A DNA stretch of 64,000 nucleotides from JAWKOK01 sp963765875 (GCA_963765875.1 CAVXYK010000022.1:1-64000), one strand, 5' to 3'; positions 9,923-18,708 are shown, numbered from the stretch's first letter. Notes: generated by a model not told the origin, from the sequence alone. A program made the numbers and translations.

Positions 9923-10102
9923 TGTCATTCTGAACGGGTGCACCAGAGGGTTTTGCAGTCGCAAACCGCATCGGCACTTATGCAAGATTCTGTAGCGCGA
10001 GTGCCGTCAGTGAAGAATCTCTACAGGTTGTGAGCGTAGAGACCCTTCGCTGGAATCTCATCGGCCACGAAAGACGTCGAATGACCCACTCAGGGTGACA
10101 GG
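9923..10102. repeat. TGTCATTCTGAA...GGGTGACA intergenic repeat
   Basis: The segment opens with TGTCATTCTGAACG and closes with a CTCAGGGTGACA piece. Internal fragments (GAAGAATCTC, CTTCGCTGG) are shared with repeats at 13683-13789 and 15852-16001. I read it as a degenerate member of the same non-autonomous repeat family. No coding is visible. Confidence 0.45.
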
Positions 10103-10257
10103 ATCGAAAGTGTATGGTAGCAAGGTGAATGCCAAGGAAACTGGTCATGCACGAAGATCGCAAGGGATCAGGATGGGGGTAAGCCCTCGTGCAATTTTGT
10201 AATCCAACGTCGATAGTCCTTCTCCCAGGTCAGTCTGAGAACGAGCAGTTGAAGTCA

Positions 10258-10822
10258 ACATACCACCGGCTAAAGCCGGTGGCTTGATGGGACGACTGAA
10301 AGTCGTCTAAAGGGGTTACTGTAACTCTTAAGGGGAGCCGATGCTGAATTCGTCATCGTTGTCTGCCAATTCTTGCGTCTCGATGTATTGCTTGATGATT
10401 TCATCGGTTACGTTGCCTGTGCTCGCTGCAAAGTACCCCCTTGCCCATAGGTGCCGCCCCCAGAATTGGCGATGCAACTCGTTGAACTCATCCATCATTC
10501 GCCGACTGCTCCTACCCTTCAGCCGCTTGACCAGTTCACTCACCGATATTTTCGGCGGCACCGACACCAGCAGATGTACATGGTCTGACGACACATGGCC
10601 GCTCACTATGTAGACATCCAACGTTGCACACGTCTGCCTTACCAACTCTCGCAGCCGTATCGCTACTTCACCTCGCAGCACCGGCTTCCGATACTTGGTG
10701 ATCCAGACAATGTGATACTTCAAGTCGTATACTGAATGGGATGTTTTTCGATAGCTCATACCAACATTCTAAGCGATCCGGCCGTACCTGTTAAAACGGC
10801 CTGCCTGAAAGGCAGGGGTTTC
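10258..10822 (-). mobile_element. IS200/IS605-type element (tnpA only)
   Basis: A Y1 transposase gene is bracketed by imperfect subterminal hairpins, as in single-strand transposing IS200 elements. The right-end hairpin is CCACCGGCTAAAGCCGGTGG (10263-10282). The left-end hairpin is CCTGCCTGAAAGGCAGG (10800-10816). No tnpB is present. The outer limits are approximate because these elements make no target duplication. Confidence 0.8.
10328..10759 (-). CDS. tnpA: IS200/IS605 family TnpA transposase
   Basis: This 143-residue HUH single-strand transposase is close to the usual 130-150 residues. The HUH motif is DHVHLLV, and the catalytic Tyr lies in IIKQYIETQ near residue 125. The opening YDLKYHIVWITKYRKPVL is a hallmark of the family. 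It appears intact and could be active. REP-associated relatives (RAYTs) also have this fold, but the two flanking hairpins argue for a standard IS200-type element. Confidence 0.95.
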   Translation of the reverse strand: MSYRKTSHSVYDLKYHIVWITKYRKPVLRGEVAIRLRELVRQTCATLDVYIVSGHVSSDHVHLLVSVPPKISVSELVKRLKGRSSRRMMDEFNELHRQFWGRHLWARGYFAASTGNVTDEIIKQYIETQELADNDDEFSIGSP

Positions 10823-10839
10823 TACCCTATTTACAGACA

Positions 10840-11287
10840 ATGAATGAAGCCGTATTTGTAGTATTCATCGTCATCGTTTTCCTTATCGTGTTCCCACTCT
10901 TCTGGAGCGGGATCGTCTTCATGATATCGCGTCTTGGCGGGTGGTCAGATTTGGCCAAGCACTACTCGATTCAGGAGCCGTTTTCGGGAACGACGTTCCA
11001 GATGCAGAGCGTCACGATCTGGCATCTTGGGCAATTACCGCAGCGTGGTGACGATCGGCGCAAGCGATGATGGACTCTATCTGAATCCCCTGGTCTTCTA
11101 TCGTCCGGGGCACCCACCGCTACTGATCCCATGGCACGATATCGAGCCTAGACAGGCTCGTGGCTTGTCCTTCGTGGAGATGGTCTCGTTTTCTCCTCGA
11201 AAGACGCCGAAGCGGACGGTCTCGATTTCAAAGAAGCTTGCCGGCAAGCTGAGCAATGCCTCTGGCCGAGCATGGCCAGGGGAATAA
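10840..11287 (+). pseudogene. Small membrane protein with PH-like region, frameshifted
   Basis: The N-terminal part (10840-11030) encodes a strongly hydrophobic segment (VFVVFIVIVFLIVFPLFW). The reading then shifts at a GGG run near 11032 and continues as VVTIGASDDGLYLNPLVFYR and on to the stop at 11287. Removing one G gives a 148-residue protein with a single N-terminal membrane segment and a beta-rich domain resembling bacterial PH-like modules. The function is unknown. The start is only 18 bp from the left end of the IS200 element. The shift may be a sequencing indel. Confidence 0.6.
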
Positions 11288-11304
11288 ATAGAGAAGGAAT
11301 GTAG

Positions 11305-12165
11305 ATGTCCATTGTCCTCCGTCCCGCTCTGCCCAAGGATCGACAGCAGGTTCTTGAGGTCGAGAAAAAAGCCACGCCCGGTCTCACCTATCTTCCCCAC
11401 GTCTTCGACCAGTTTGTCGCCGACGAGACCGGTGAATTTATCGTCGCCGAATTTGGCGATCAACTTGTGGGCTGCGGGAAATTCACGCTTTTGCCGGACG
11501 GTTCAGCATGGCTAGAAACACTGCGGGTCATTCCCGAAAGACAGGGACAGGGGATCGGGAAGCTGTTCTACCAACGCTTCCTTGAGATTGCCCGCGCCAA
11601 AGGCGTCTCAACATTGCGCATGTACACCGGGGTCAATAATCGAGCCAGCAAAGGACTGGCTGAACACTCGGGCTTTTCCACTGTCGGAACTTATCTCGGT
11701 CAAAAACGCCCCTGCGGGCAAATCCTTTCCAGATCTGTTCCATCTGCCTTTCAGGTTGTCACCGACCCCTTGCTTGCTACAGAACTGTTGCTCTCCTATC
11801 GTGAGCAGTGGCAGGGCTTCCTGGTGATCAATCGTACGTTCTATGCCATCACACCGGCCCTTGCGGGCCATCTGGCGGGCCAAGGACAGATCTACCATGA
11901 TGCAAATACCCGGAGTACAATGACGCTGGGCGCTCGCTTCCTGCCGCACCAGGCACTCCATATCGGCATTCTGGGTGGAGACTTGTCCGCCTGCCTGCCG
12001 TTCGCCATCCAGAAAGGCATAGCGCTCGGAGCCGAGAGCCTGAGTTGCTATACGCCTGCCGGGATTGTTGAGTGCCAAACCGAGATTCAAGACGAGCTTT
12101 CACGCTACGATTTTCAGGCTGAACCATCACACCTGATTGTCATGGAGACGCGTCTTGCGACGTGA
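11305..12165 (+). CDS. GNAT-family N-acetyltransferase with C-terminal extension
   Basis: This 286-residue protein has an acetyl-CoA-binding GNAT domain in residues 1-140. Motif A reads RVIPERQGQGIGK and is followed by the typical helix and the FL...AKGV strand. Residues 150-286 form a second, less recognisable half that may be a divergent GNAT repeat. The substrate is unknown. GAAGGAATGTAG precedes the ATG. The gene starts 17 bp after the frameshifted membrane protein gene and 41 bp before the fucosidase start codon region, so these may be cotranscribed. Confidence 0.8.
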   Translation: MSIVLRPALPKDRQQVLEVEKKATPGLTYLPHVFDQFVADETGEFIVAEFGDQLVGCGKFTLLPDGSAWLETLRVIPERQGQGIGKLFYQRFLEIARAKGVSTLRMYTGVNNRASKGLAEHSGFSTVGTYLGQKRPCGQILSRSVPSAFQVVTDPLLATELLLSYREQWQGFLVINRTFYAITPALAGHLAGQGQIYHDANTRSTMTLGARFLPHQALHIGILGGDLSACLPFAIQKGIALGAESLSCYTPAGIVECQTEIQDELSRYDFQAEPSHLIVMETRLAT

Positions 12166-12206
12166 TTCTGAATCGAAAGTTCCACAGCCCATAGAAAGGG
12201 TAGAAA

Positions 12207-13518
12207 ATGTCCACTGTCCAAGAAAACCCACTCATCACTGCGCGCAGAGAGCGGACCCGCTGGTTCTTATCGGACCGGTTTGGGATGTTCATTCACTGGG
12301 GATTGTATGCCATTCCGGCAAGAGGCGAATGGATCAAGAGCATTGAGCAGATCGACGATGAGACGTATCAAGCGTATTTCGATGAGTTCAACCCGACAAA
12401 CTTCCAGCCCAAAGTCTGGGCCAAGATTGCCAAGAATGCGGGCATGAAATATGCCGTCCTCACGGCCAAGCATCACGATGGCTTCTGCCTCTTCGACAGC
12501 CAGTTGACCGACTACAAATCGACGAATACTCAGGCCGGACGGGACTTGGTCCGGGAATATGTGGAGGCGTTCCGTGCCGAGGGGCTGAAGGTGGGTCTCT
12601 ACTATTCGCTCATCGATTGGCATCACCCCGGCTACCCGGCCTACGGCGACAGAATCCATCCCATGCGCGACAACGAGGCATACAAAGACCAGTCTCACGA
12701 TTTCCCAGGATACCTGGATTACATGCATGGCCAGGTGACCGAACTGCTCAGCAACTACGGCAAGATCGACATTGTCTGGTTTGACTTCTCGTATGATGAT
12801 CTGATGGGCGAGGCCTGGCGCGCCACCGAATTGGTGAAGAAGATGCGCACATTGCAGCCCGATATCATCATGGACAATCGCCTGGGCGCCAGCGGAGAGG
12901 GCAATGACCGGTTCACAACCAAGAACCCCGAAATCTACGCCGGTGATTTTGCCTGCCCGGAACAGATCATCCCGCCGGCGGGCTTGGTGGACAAGGATCA
13001 ACAGTCAGTCCCCTGGGAAGCCTGCATCACGCTCAACAAACATTGGGGCTATTGCGCGGCCGATCGGGATTACAAATCACCCCAGCAGGTGGTACGCGCT
13101 CTGGTCGAGTGTGTCAGCAAGAACGGCAACATGCTGCTCAACGTGGGCCCAAATGCCAAGGGCGAGATCCCGCTGGAAAGTGAGGAGATTCTGGCAGAAG
13201 TGGGTGCATGGATGCAACAGAACGGCGAGAGTCTCTACGGCTGCGGGCTGGCGGATCTGCCCAAACCGGAATGGGGGCGATATACGCAGAAAGGGTAATC
13301 GGCTCTATGCGCATGTCTATGAGCGAGGGATCGGGCCGATCAACTTCAAGGGACTGAGCGGCAAGATCAAGCGGGCGCGCCTGCTGGCCGACGGTTCTGA
13401 ATTGAAGCTGGACAGATCGTGGGTGACGACCGATTATCCCGACGATGCCTTTATTGATTTCGAGAGTTCCAGGCTCCCGGATGAACTCGACACGGTGATT
13501 GAGTTGGAGTTGAACTGA
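12207..13518 (+). pseudogene. Alpha-L-fucosidase, GH29 (one frameshift)
   Basis: GH29 enzymes remove alpha-linked L-fucose by a retaining mechanism. The frame opens with FGMFIHWGLYAIP and contains the family motifs TAKHHDGFCLF and VWFDFSYDD, where D193 is the expected nucleophile. At 13285-13293 an AAA run shifts the frame and ends the first reading at 13298; dropping one A continues as GNRLYAHVYERG to the stop at 13518. The repaired product is 436 residues, normal for the compact bacterial GH29 type. No signal peptide is seen, so it would act on imported oligosaccharides. The shift is in a homopolymer and may be a sequencing error rather than true inactivation. Confidence 0.88.
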
Positions 13519-13585
13519 ATCGTGTTGGGTAATGATTGATCCACGAAGAGCACGAATGGACACGAAGAATCTCGGTTTCATGACG

Positions 13586-13655
13586 CAAGTCCCCGGCACG
13601 GCCCAACTAAAGTCTGGCTAGACGATCCCGCTTGTGAGCAGTGCCGGGGACTTTG
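13586..13655. repeat. Hairpin element with CCCCGGCAC arms
   Basis: CAAGTCCCCGGCAC (13586-13599) pairs with GTGCCGGGGACTTTG (13641-13655) around a 41-bp loop. It lies 67 bp after the fucosidase stop and could end that transcript, though there is no T run. The stretch just before it (CCACGAAGAGCACGAATGG) is half of a tandem-word palindrome common in environmental genomes. Confidence 0.55.
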
Positions 13656-13682
13656 GGAAGCCACTGCCTTGAGTTGATATAA

Positions 13683-13789
13683 ATTCAGTAGTTCACAAAC
13701 CGGTGAAAGCGAGATTCTTCGCTGGCCCATTGCCAGAGTGATCTGCTCGAAAATACTCGCTCAGAATGACAAATCGTGAACTACTGAAT
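13683..13789. repeat. MITE-like element with ATTCAGTAGTTCAC ends
   Basis: Perfect 14-bp terminal inverted repeats ATTCAGTAGTTCAC enclose 107 bp. Internal pieces (GATTCTTCGCTGG and CTCGCTCAGAATGACA) match the vocabulary of the repeats at 9923 and 15852. It ends 15 bp from the stop of the nucleotidyltransferase gene. Confidence 0.65.
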
Positions 13790-13803
13790 ATGCGCTGTCT
13801 ACC

Positions 13804-14673
13804 CTATGTGCTGCGCCGGGCGTTCCACTCGTCCATGTTCCAGGCTCGGCCTGGTTCGTCGTGGCTGCGCACGAATGCTTCGCCAATGACGTCGTCGCCA
13901 TAGTTACTGTCGGCTGCCAGGTGTTCGCAGAGATCATTGAACAGTCCGCACAGCGCCTGAACACGTTGCATGTAGCCGGCATAGTCAAGCGAAGTTGCAT
14001 TGGCTGCGTCGAAGACCCGGGCGGCGAAATCCTTGGGCAGCCAGGGCAAGGCCAGCAGCGCCGGCATCTCTCGATTGCGCCAGGGCTGCCAACAACGGTT
14101 AACTGCGAACAACGCCCGGACCAGATAGACATATGCCGCCTGCAAGCGGTCATGTGCGACGAGCGGTTCGAGGCTCTCCCATCGCTGCTGTGGACCGTCC
14201 TCGCTCAGGTGTCCGTCCAGCCAGACAAGTGCCTCATCCAGCCTGGCCAAGCGCGTCTGCTCATCGTAGGTTGTGCGCTCAGCAATTAGTTTCGCTATCC
14301 GACCATCCCGATCGTAGGCCAACCATCCGTTGGCCATCTCGGAACGCCGACCTTCCGGCCAGTCAAAGGCTGGATCAGACCAATCTCGCAAGTCGAGCCG
14401 CGTCAGGTCAAGCTGAAGGCCGTCAACATCGGTGAAGATGCTGTGAAAGGAATCATCCGACGGCCTCCAGGTCGCTTCGGCGGGCACGATGTAGAGATCG
14501 AGCGGATCCAGGAAGAGAATGGCGTCGATGTCGGAATCGGGCCGCGCCAAGCCATTGGCAATGCTGCCGATGCCGACCAAGCCCTGCACCGCCGGCTCTT
14601 GAACCAGGACCGTGTCAATGAGCAACTGCAAGTCCGCCCTCTTCTGCCGTGTCACTTCGTTGATCAAGGTCAT
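13804..14673 (-). CDS. Nucleotidyltransferase-fold protein (aminoglycoside adenylyltransferase-like)
   Basis: This 289-residue protein has the minimal nucleotidyltransferase signature GIGSIANGLARPDSDIDAI, that is GS-x-DxD, with the third acidic residue likely in LDLTRLD. The C-terminal helical half resembles the helical partner domain of ANT or DUF4037 proteins. Such proteins transfer a nucleotide to a small molecule or protein. Real resistance activity cannot be inferred. It is 14 bp downstream of the SDR gene on the same strand and probably cotranscribed with it. Confidence 0.75.
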   Translation of the reverse strand: MTLINEVTRQKRADLQLLIDTVLVQEPAVQGLVGIGSIANGLARPDSDIDAILFLDPLDLYIVPAEATWRPSDDSFHSIFTDVDGLQLDLTRLDLRDWSDPAFDWPEGRRSEMANGWLAYDRDGRIAKLIAERTTYDEQTRLARLDEALVWLDGHLSEDGPQQRWESLEPLVAHDRLQAAYVYLVRALFAVNRCWQPWRNREMPALLALPWLPKDFAARVFDAANATSLDYAGYMQRVQALCGLFNDLCEHLAADSNYGDDVIGEAFVRSHDEPGRAWNMDEWNARRST

Positions 14674-14687
14674 GTTCCTTCCTATCC

Positions 14688-15518
14688 CTACGCCATTCCC
14701 TCGGCACTATCTTGCGGGACAAAGCCGACGGTCTGGCGCGCATGCTCCAGATCAACCCAGCGCTCTCGATTGTCGGAGGTCACGTAGAAGATGTCGAAGA
14801 TCGGTTGCCCGGTTGCGTTCAGTGCCAGCTCTGCCATGTTGGTGATGTCTCGATGGCTGCACCAGACTGAGTTATAGCGGGGCTGCTCACAGTAGTTGTG
14901 GCTGTTGACATAGCCGATGCGCAGACAGATGGTCGAAATGTCATAGGAATCGAAGTAGGTGCGGCAGTAGGACTCGGCCCAGACCTTGCTGGCCGAATAG
15001 GGCTCGGTCGGACGCGGCGGGGCCAGATGGGTGACTTTGGGGACCTCTGCCGGCAGATCATCCAGGCGCTCTTCCCAGATCGACAGATAGGGTTCCTGAA
15101 ACATGAAATAGCCCCAATTGACCATGATCGAGCTGGCATAGACCAGCCGCCGTACGCCTGCCTTGCGGCACGCCTCCAACACATTGTGCGTACCGACAAT
15201 GTTGCTGCTGAGCACATCATCGAACGAGGCCCCCGGATCGGGCACAGCCGCGATGTGGATGACGGCGTCCATGCCATCGATGGCCGATGCCATGTCTTCA
15301 GCATCGCTGAGGTCGGCAATCGAGAAATGGTCGTCGGGCAGGCGTGAAATCGATTCCGCGTCGGCGCGTTGCGAACTCATGGTTCGTCGTCCGCTGCCGT
15401 AGACGTCGTAGCGATCCGGCTGCTCGCTCAGATGCCGATAGACCAGGTTGCCGATCAGGCCGTAGACGCCGGTGATGTGGACTTTCAGTGGGGCTGGTTG
15501 AGTCATAGGATTCTCCAT
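14688..15518 (-). CDS. NAD-dependent epimerase/dehydratase (uronate dehydrogenase-like SDR)
   Basis: This is a 276-residue extended short-chain dehydrogenase. The nucleotide-binding motif is TGVYGLIG near the N terminus; the conserved NVxGT strand reads NIVGTHNVLEAC; the catalytic YxxxK is YSASK. The size and the late NSVWCSHRDITNM segment resemble uronate dehydrogenases, which oxidise galacturonate or glucuronate to the lactone, but other sugar-nucleotide epimerases remain possible. The start may be the second Met (MTQPAPLKV). Its context next to a sulfatase, a fucosidase and enolase-superfamily enzymes fits sugar-acid catabolism. Confidence 0.78.
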   Translation of the reverse strand: MENPMTQPAPLKVHITGVYGLIGNLVYRHLSEQPDRYDVYGSGRRTMSSQRADAESISRLPDDHFSIADLSDAEDMASAIDGMDAVIHIAAVPDPGASFDDVLSSNIVGTHNVLEACRKAGVRRLVYASSIMVNWGYFMFQEPYLSIWEERLDDLPAEVPKVTHLAPPRPTEPYSASKVWAESYCRTYFDSYDISTICLRIGYVNSHNYCEQPRYNSVWCSHRDITNMAELALNATGQPIFDIFYVTSDNRERWVDLEHARQTVGFVPQDSAEGMA

Positions 15519-15692
15519 GTTCTAGAGTGTTGATAGTTGACATTGTGGCTCGCAGCGACGGCTAAAGCCGGCTGCTAACAGCGAGAAGCGCCCTCAGGCG
15601 CTTGGCCATAGCCCCAGGCCCCAGAGAGCACCCCGGCTTTTCATCGTTGATAGCGGAATTTATCCCAGCAAGAAACGAGATGTCAACAGAAG

Positions 15693-15844
15693 CTAAACTG
15701 AAGGCACTATGAAAACATGAGTTTCGTAGGTCCGACTTGCAGTCGGACGAGTTTGGTGACCTCTGGATCCGTCTGGTATGTGTACCTTGTCACGCTGCAA
15801 GCGTGACCTACAAAACCCATGATCCCGTTGCACTTTCAGTTTAG
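15693..15844. repeat. 152-bp MITE, family A, copy 1
   Basis: The element starts CTAAACTGAAGG and ends TTTCAGTTTAG, with imperfect terminal inverted repeats of about 40 bp. Inside are two perfect small hairpins: TCCGACTTGCAGTCGGA and GTCACGCTGCAAGCGTGAC. An inverted copy of exactly the same length lies at 56989-57140. Its right end provides the TAA stop of the sulfatase gene. Confidence 0.85.
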
Positions 15845-17523
15845 TGGTCAGTTAAGGTGAATTTTGTCATTCCGTTCACGAAGTGGGCGCAAAGCGCCAT
15901 GAGCGAAGCGAATGCCTGTTCTGAGCTTGCCGAAGGAAGGAATCTCAGCGCCGCATACAACAGATTTCTCGCTCCGCTCGAAATGACAGAAATCACCTTA
16001 ACGATGCACTGGTGCTCTGTGGCGCACCATTTATCCTTGAGGGCTAGATCGCGTTTTACCTGAAGATGCGATTGCACAGCCCGATCCAAGAAGTCGCGCA
16101 CGTTGACGACCTCCGCAGCATCAGGAACATTCTCTCCAGCGATCTGCGGCGCCCCCGTATCCGATCGTAGCACGGGCGGCGACTCAAAGAGGATCCAGCG
16201 CGATATCGCTTCTCTGAACTCAGCGATCTGCGGCTGCGCAGACGGCTCGGCGATGAGGTTGTTCAACTCGTACGGGTCGTCGTTCAAATTGAAGAACTGG
16301 CTGCGTGACGGATCCTTGTCCCAGATCAGCTTGTGTGTCCTTGAGCGCGCCATGTAGAAACCGGCCGGGATGTTCTCCAGGAAAGCAACGTCCCGGCTAT
16401 TATCGCCATCGATCAAGTCGAAGCCGACCATGTCGGCAGGCGTGGCCACATCGGCCTGAGCCAGAATCGTCGGCGCTACATCGATCAAGCATGAGAGCGT
16501 TTCACTGTGCGTGCCGCCACCGGCGTTGCCAGGGTACTTGATCACCAGCGGCACCTTGGCCAGTGGCTCATACGGATGGCCTTGCTTGAGGACCATGTGA
16601 TGGAAGCCCAGGTATTCGCCGTGGTCGGAGAGGTAGACGACCATCGTGTCGTCATATAACGCACGACGGCGCAGTGACTCCACTATGCGCCCGACATGGA
16701 AGTCGATCTGGCTGATCGACGCGTAGTAGTAGGCCATGATGCGTTTGAGCGAGTCTTCGGTCAACTGCTCGTTGTCGAAGTAGGCGTGGGTCGGATCGTG
16801 CTCGGGCACTGCGTCCAGCCAGCCGGGCAGCAGGTCGAGCGAGGCCGGATCATAGCGGTCGATCCAGGCCGGCGACGGGTCGAAGGGATGGTGGGGCTTG
16901 ACGAAGCTGCAGACCAGCAAGTTGGACTCGTCGGACCAATTCTCCAACGCGCTTACAGCCTTGTCGCCGATCCAGGTGGTTGAATGCCATTCCTCCGGCA
17001 GGTCCGACGAGAGTGCTCCGAAAGTCTCCCAATATTCCTGCGGCGCACGTTGCCGATACTCGCGTCGTTGGTCGTAAAGATCGATGGCGTCGATGAGCCC
17101 GGCCGCCATCAGGTCACGATGGTAGTCATCCTCGAAGCGCCCGTCGCCGTCCTGCTCGCACAGTTCCATCTCGTCGAAACCGACATCGAGGTAGGTGGGC
17201 GTGAAGTGCATCTTGCCAACGGCCTTGGTGCGATAGCCATGCTCGCGCAGCAGGCGCGGAAAGGTGGGAATGTCTGGATCAAGCGTGCAGTGGTTGCTCC
17301 ACGCTCCATGCTGATGGACATACTGCCCGCTGAGGAAGGAATAGCGCGACGGCGTGCAGACTGGGAATGGGCAGATGGTCTCGGGATAGACAATGCCGTC
17401 GGCGGCAAGCTGATCCAGATGCGGCGTGCGCACCTGCCGATTGCCGTTGAAGCCGGCGCAGTCCCAGCGATGCTGGTCCGCCATGATGATGAGGATGTTG
17501 GGTTGCCGCAAATCTGAGCTCAT
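15841..17523 (-). CDS. Sulfatase (type I, formylglycine-dependent)
   Basis: This hydrolase removes sulfate esters, probably from a glycan. The sulfatase signature CTPSR places the formylglycine precursor at C56 (PVCTPSRYSFLSG). D16 in MADQ and the late SDHGEYLG block supply Ca2+ ligands. The N-terminal DQ pair is the form seen in arylsulfatase and choline-sulfatase groups. No signal peptide is evident. Residues up to about 508 read as a normal sulfatase. The last ~50 residues (from VISVISSGARN) are translated from the family B repeat, and the stop codon lies in the end of the family A MITE, so the C terminus has been replaced by repeat DNA. No maturation enzyme is visible in the window. Confidence 0.9.
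   Translation of the reverse strand: MSSDLRQPNILIIMADQHRWDCAGFNGNRQVRTPHLDQLAADGIVYPETICPFPVCTPSRYSFLSGQYVHQHGAWSNHCTLDPDIPTFPRLLREHGYRTKAVGKMHFTPTYLDVGFDEMELCEQDGDGRFEDDYHRDLMAAGLIDAIDLYDQRREYRQRAPQEYWETFGALSSDLPEEWHSTTWIGDKAVSALENWSDESNLLVCSFVKPHHPFDPSPAWIDRYDPASLDLLPGWLDAVPEHDPTHAYFDNEQLTEDSLKRIMAYYYASISQIDFHVGRIVESLRRRALYDDTMVVYLSDHGEYLGFHHMVLKQGHPYEPLAKVPLVIKYPGNAGGGTHSETLSCLIDVAPTILAQADVATPADMVGFDLIDGDNSRDVAFLENIPAGFYMARSRTHKLIWDKDPSRSQFFNLNDDPYELNNLIAEPSAQPQIAEFREAISRWILFESPPVLRSDTGAPQIAGENVPDAAEVVNVRDFLDRAVQSHLQVKRDLALKDKWCATEHQCIVKVISVISSGARNLLYAALRFLPSASSEQAFASLMALCAHFVNGMTKFTLTDH
15852..16001. repeat. 150-bp MITE-like element, family B, inside the sulfatase 3' end
   Basis: The ends are TTAAGGTGAATTTTGTCATT and the near-perfect reverse complement AATGACAGAAATCACCTTAA. 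The interior contains the tandem words TTCTGAGC and GAAGGAAGGAATCTCAGCG seen in other repeats of this window. The sulfatase reading frame runs straight through it. Confidence 0.75.
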
Positions 17524-17538
17524 AGGAGTTACTCCACA

Positions 17539-17587
17539 AAACAGTTGCGGCCTGATTTCCGGCTCGGAAATCAGGCCGCAACTGTTT
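17539..17587. terminator. Perfect 23-bp stem hairpin
   Basis: AAACAGTTGCGGCCTGATTT continues to CCG, then a GCT loop, then the exact reverse complement ending AACTGTTT. It lies between the aldo/keto reductase stop (17596) and the sulfatase start (17523), both on the minus strand. It looks like an intrinsic terminator or attenuator in the middle of the gene pair. Confidence 0.75.
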
Positions 17588-17595
17588 CATTCTTG

Positions 17596-18585
17596 CTATC
17601 GAAGTCGCGACTTGGTCCGCCACATGTCAGGGTTCGTTCCCAACAACTGCTTGACTTCATCGGTGGCCGCATCCAGGCGGGCGATGTCCTCCGCACCCAA
17701 GTCAATCCCTGTAGCGTGGACGATCTGCTCGATCTGGTCTACGTTACGCGCCCCGGCGATGACGGCACCGACGCCCGGCCGGGCCATCAGCCAGGCCAGG
17801 GCCACTTCGATCATGGGCTGATCCAGGTCCGCGGAGATCTGACGAATGGCCTCGACGGCGGCAAAGGTCTCGGCTTCGCAGCCAAGCGAGTCATGCACGG
17901 TCATGGGGCGATCGCTGGAGAAGTGGCGTGTGCGCGCCCGCTCGTCAGGAACCTCGTCAGCGTTCTGGAACTTGCCCGTCAAGATGGCGTGCAGCAGCGG
18001 GCTGTAGCAGAGGATGCTCATCTCCTGCTCCACACAGATGGGCTGGATCTCGTACTCGATGGCCCGCGCCAGTAGACTGTAGGCCAGTTGGTTGCTCTCG
18101 GCACGGCTCAGCGAAAAGAGTTCGGCCATGTCCAGCGGGCCGAAGTTGGAGACGCCGATGGCCCGGATCTTGCCGTGCTCTTTCAGGCCTTGCAGCGCCT
18201 CCAGCGTGTCGCCCATGGGCACGACCCGGCTGGGCCAGTGGATCTGGTAGAGATCGATATAGTCGGTGCCCAACCGTGTCAGGCTGCGTTCACAGGCGGC
18301 GACCAGATCGTCGGGCGCCAGATTGGCGTCGCTGACCTTGGAGGCGATGACGGCATCGCCGCGGCGGCCCTTGAGCGCCCTGCCCACGACTTCCTCTGAG
18401 GCGCCGGCGCCGTACGCCTCGGCCGTATCGAGAAAATTCACGCCCAGGTCCAGCGCGGCGTGAATGGTGTTGATCGAATCTTGCTCGGCCTGGTCATGCC
18501 ACATGAAGTCATTTGAGAATCCCCAACAGCCCAGGCAGATGGCGGAGATGTCGATGTCGGTTCGTCCGAGTTTGTTAACTCTCAT
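17596..18585 (-). CDS. Aldo/keto reductase
   Basis: This 329-residue NADPH-dependent (beta/alpha)8 oxidoreductase acts on aldehydes or sugars. The catalytic tetrad is visible as D53 and Y58 (DTAEAYG), K83 (ASKV) and H116 (YQIHWP). The C-terminal cofactor region contains VIAGARN. It matches the YajO/tas-like group that reduces sugar-derived carbonyls. It lies upstream of the sulfatase on the same strand and downstream of the enolase-superfamily gene, which suggests a shared catabolic pathway. Confidence 0.88.
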   Translation of the reverse strand: MRVNKLGRTDIDISAICLGCWGFSNDFMWHDQAEQDSINTIHAALDLGVNFLDTAEAYGAGASEEVVGRALKGRRGDAVIASKVSDANLAPDDLVAACERSLTRLGTDYIDLYQIHWPSRVVPMGDTLEALQGLKEHGKIRAIGVSNFGPLDMAELFSLSRAESNQLAYSLLARAIEYEIQPICVEQEMSILCYSPLLHAILTGKFQNADEVPDERARTRHFSSDRPMTVHDSLGCEAETFAAVEAIRQISADLDQPMIEVALAWLMARPGVGAVIAGARNVDQIEQIVHATGIDLGAEDIARLDAATDEVKQLLGTNPDMWRTKSRLR

Positions 18586-18609
18586 GGAAAAAATCCTTCA
18601 ATCTTGATA

Positions 18610-18697
18610 GACCGCGGATTCGGCTGATTAGGCGGATGGCCACGGATTTTTTTGATAATATCCGCGAAGATCCGCCTAATCAGCCGAATCCGCGGTC
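18610..18697. repeat. Perfect 28-bp inverted repeat element
   Basis: The arm at 18610-18637 (starting GACCGCGGATTCGGCTGA) is the exact reverse complement of 18670-18697. Between them CACGGAT and ATATCCGCG pair again. It is the cleanest member of the CGCGGAT-word palindrome family and lies between two genes of the same operon. Confidence 0.85.
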
Positions 18698-18708
18698 TAT
18701 TTTGTCAT

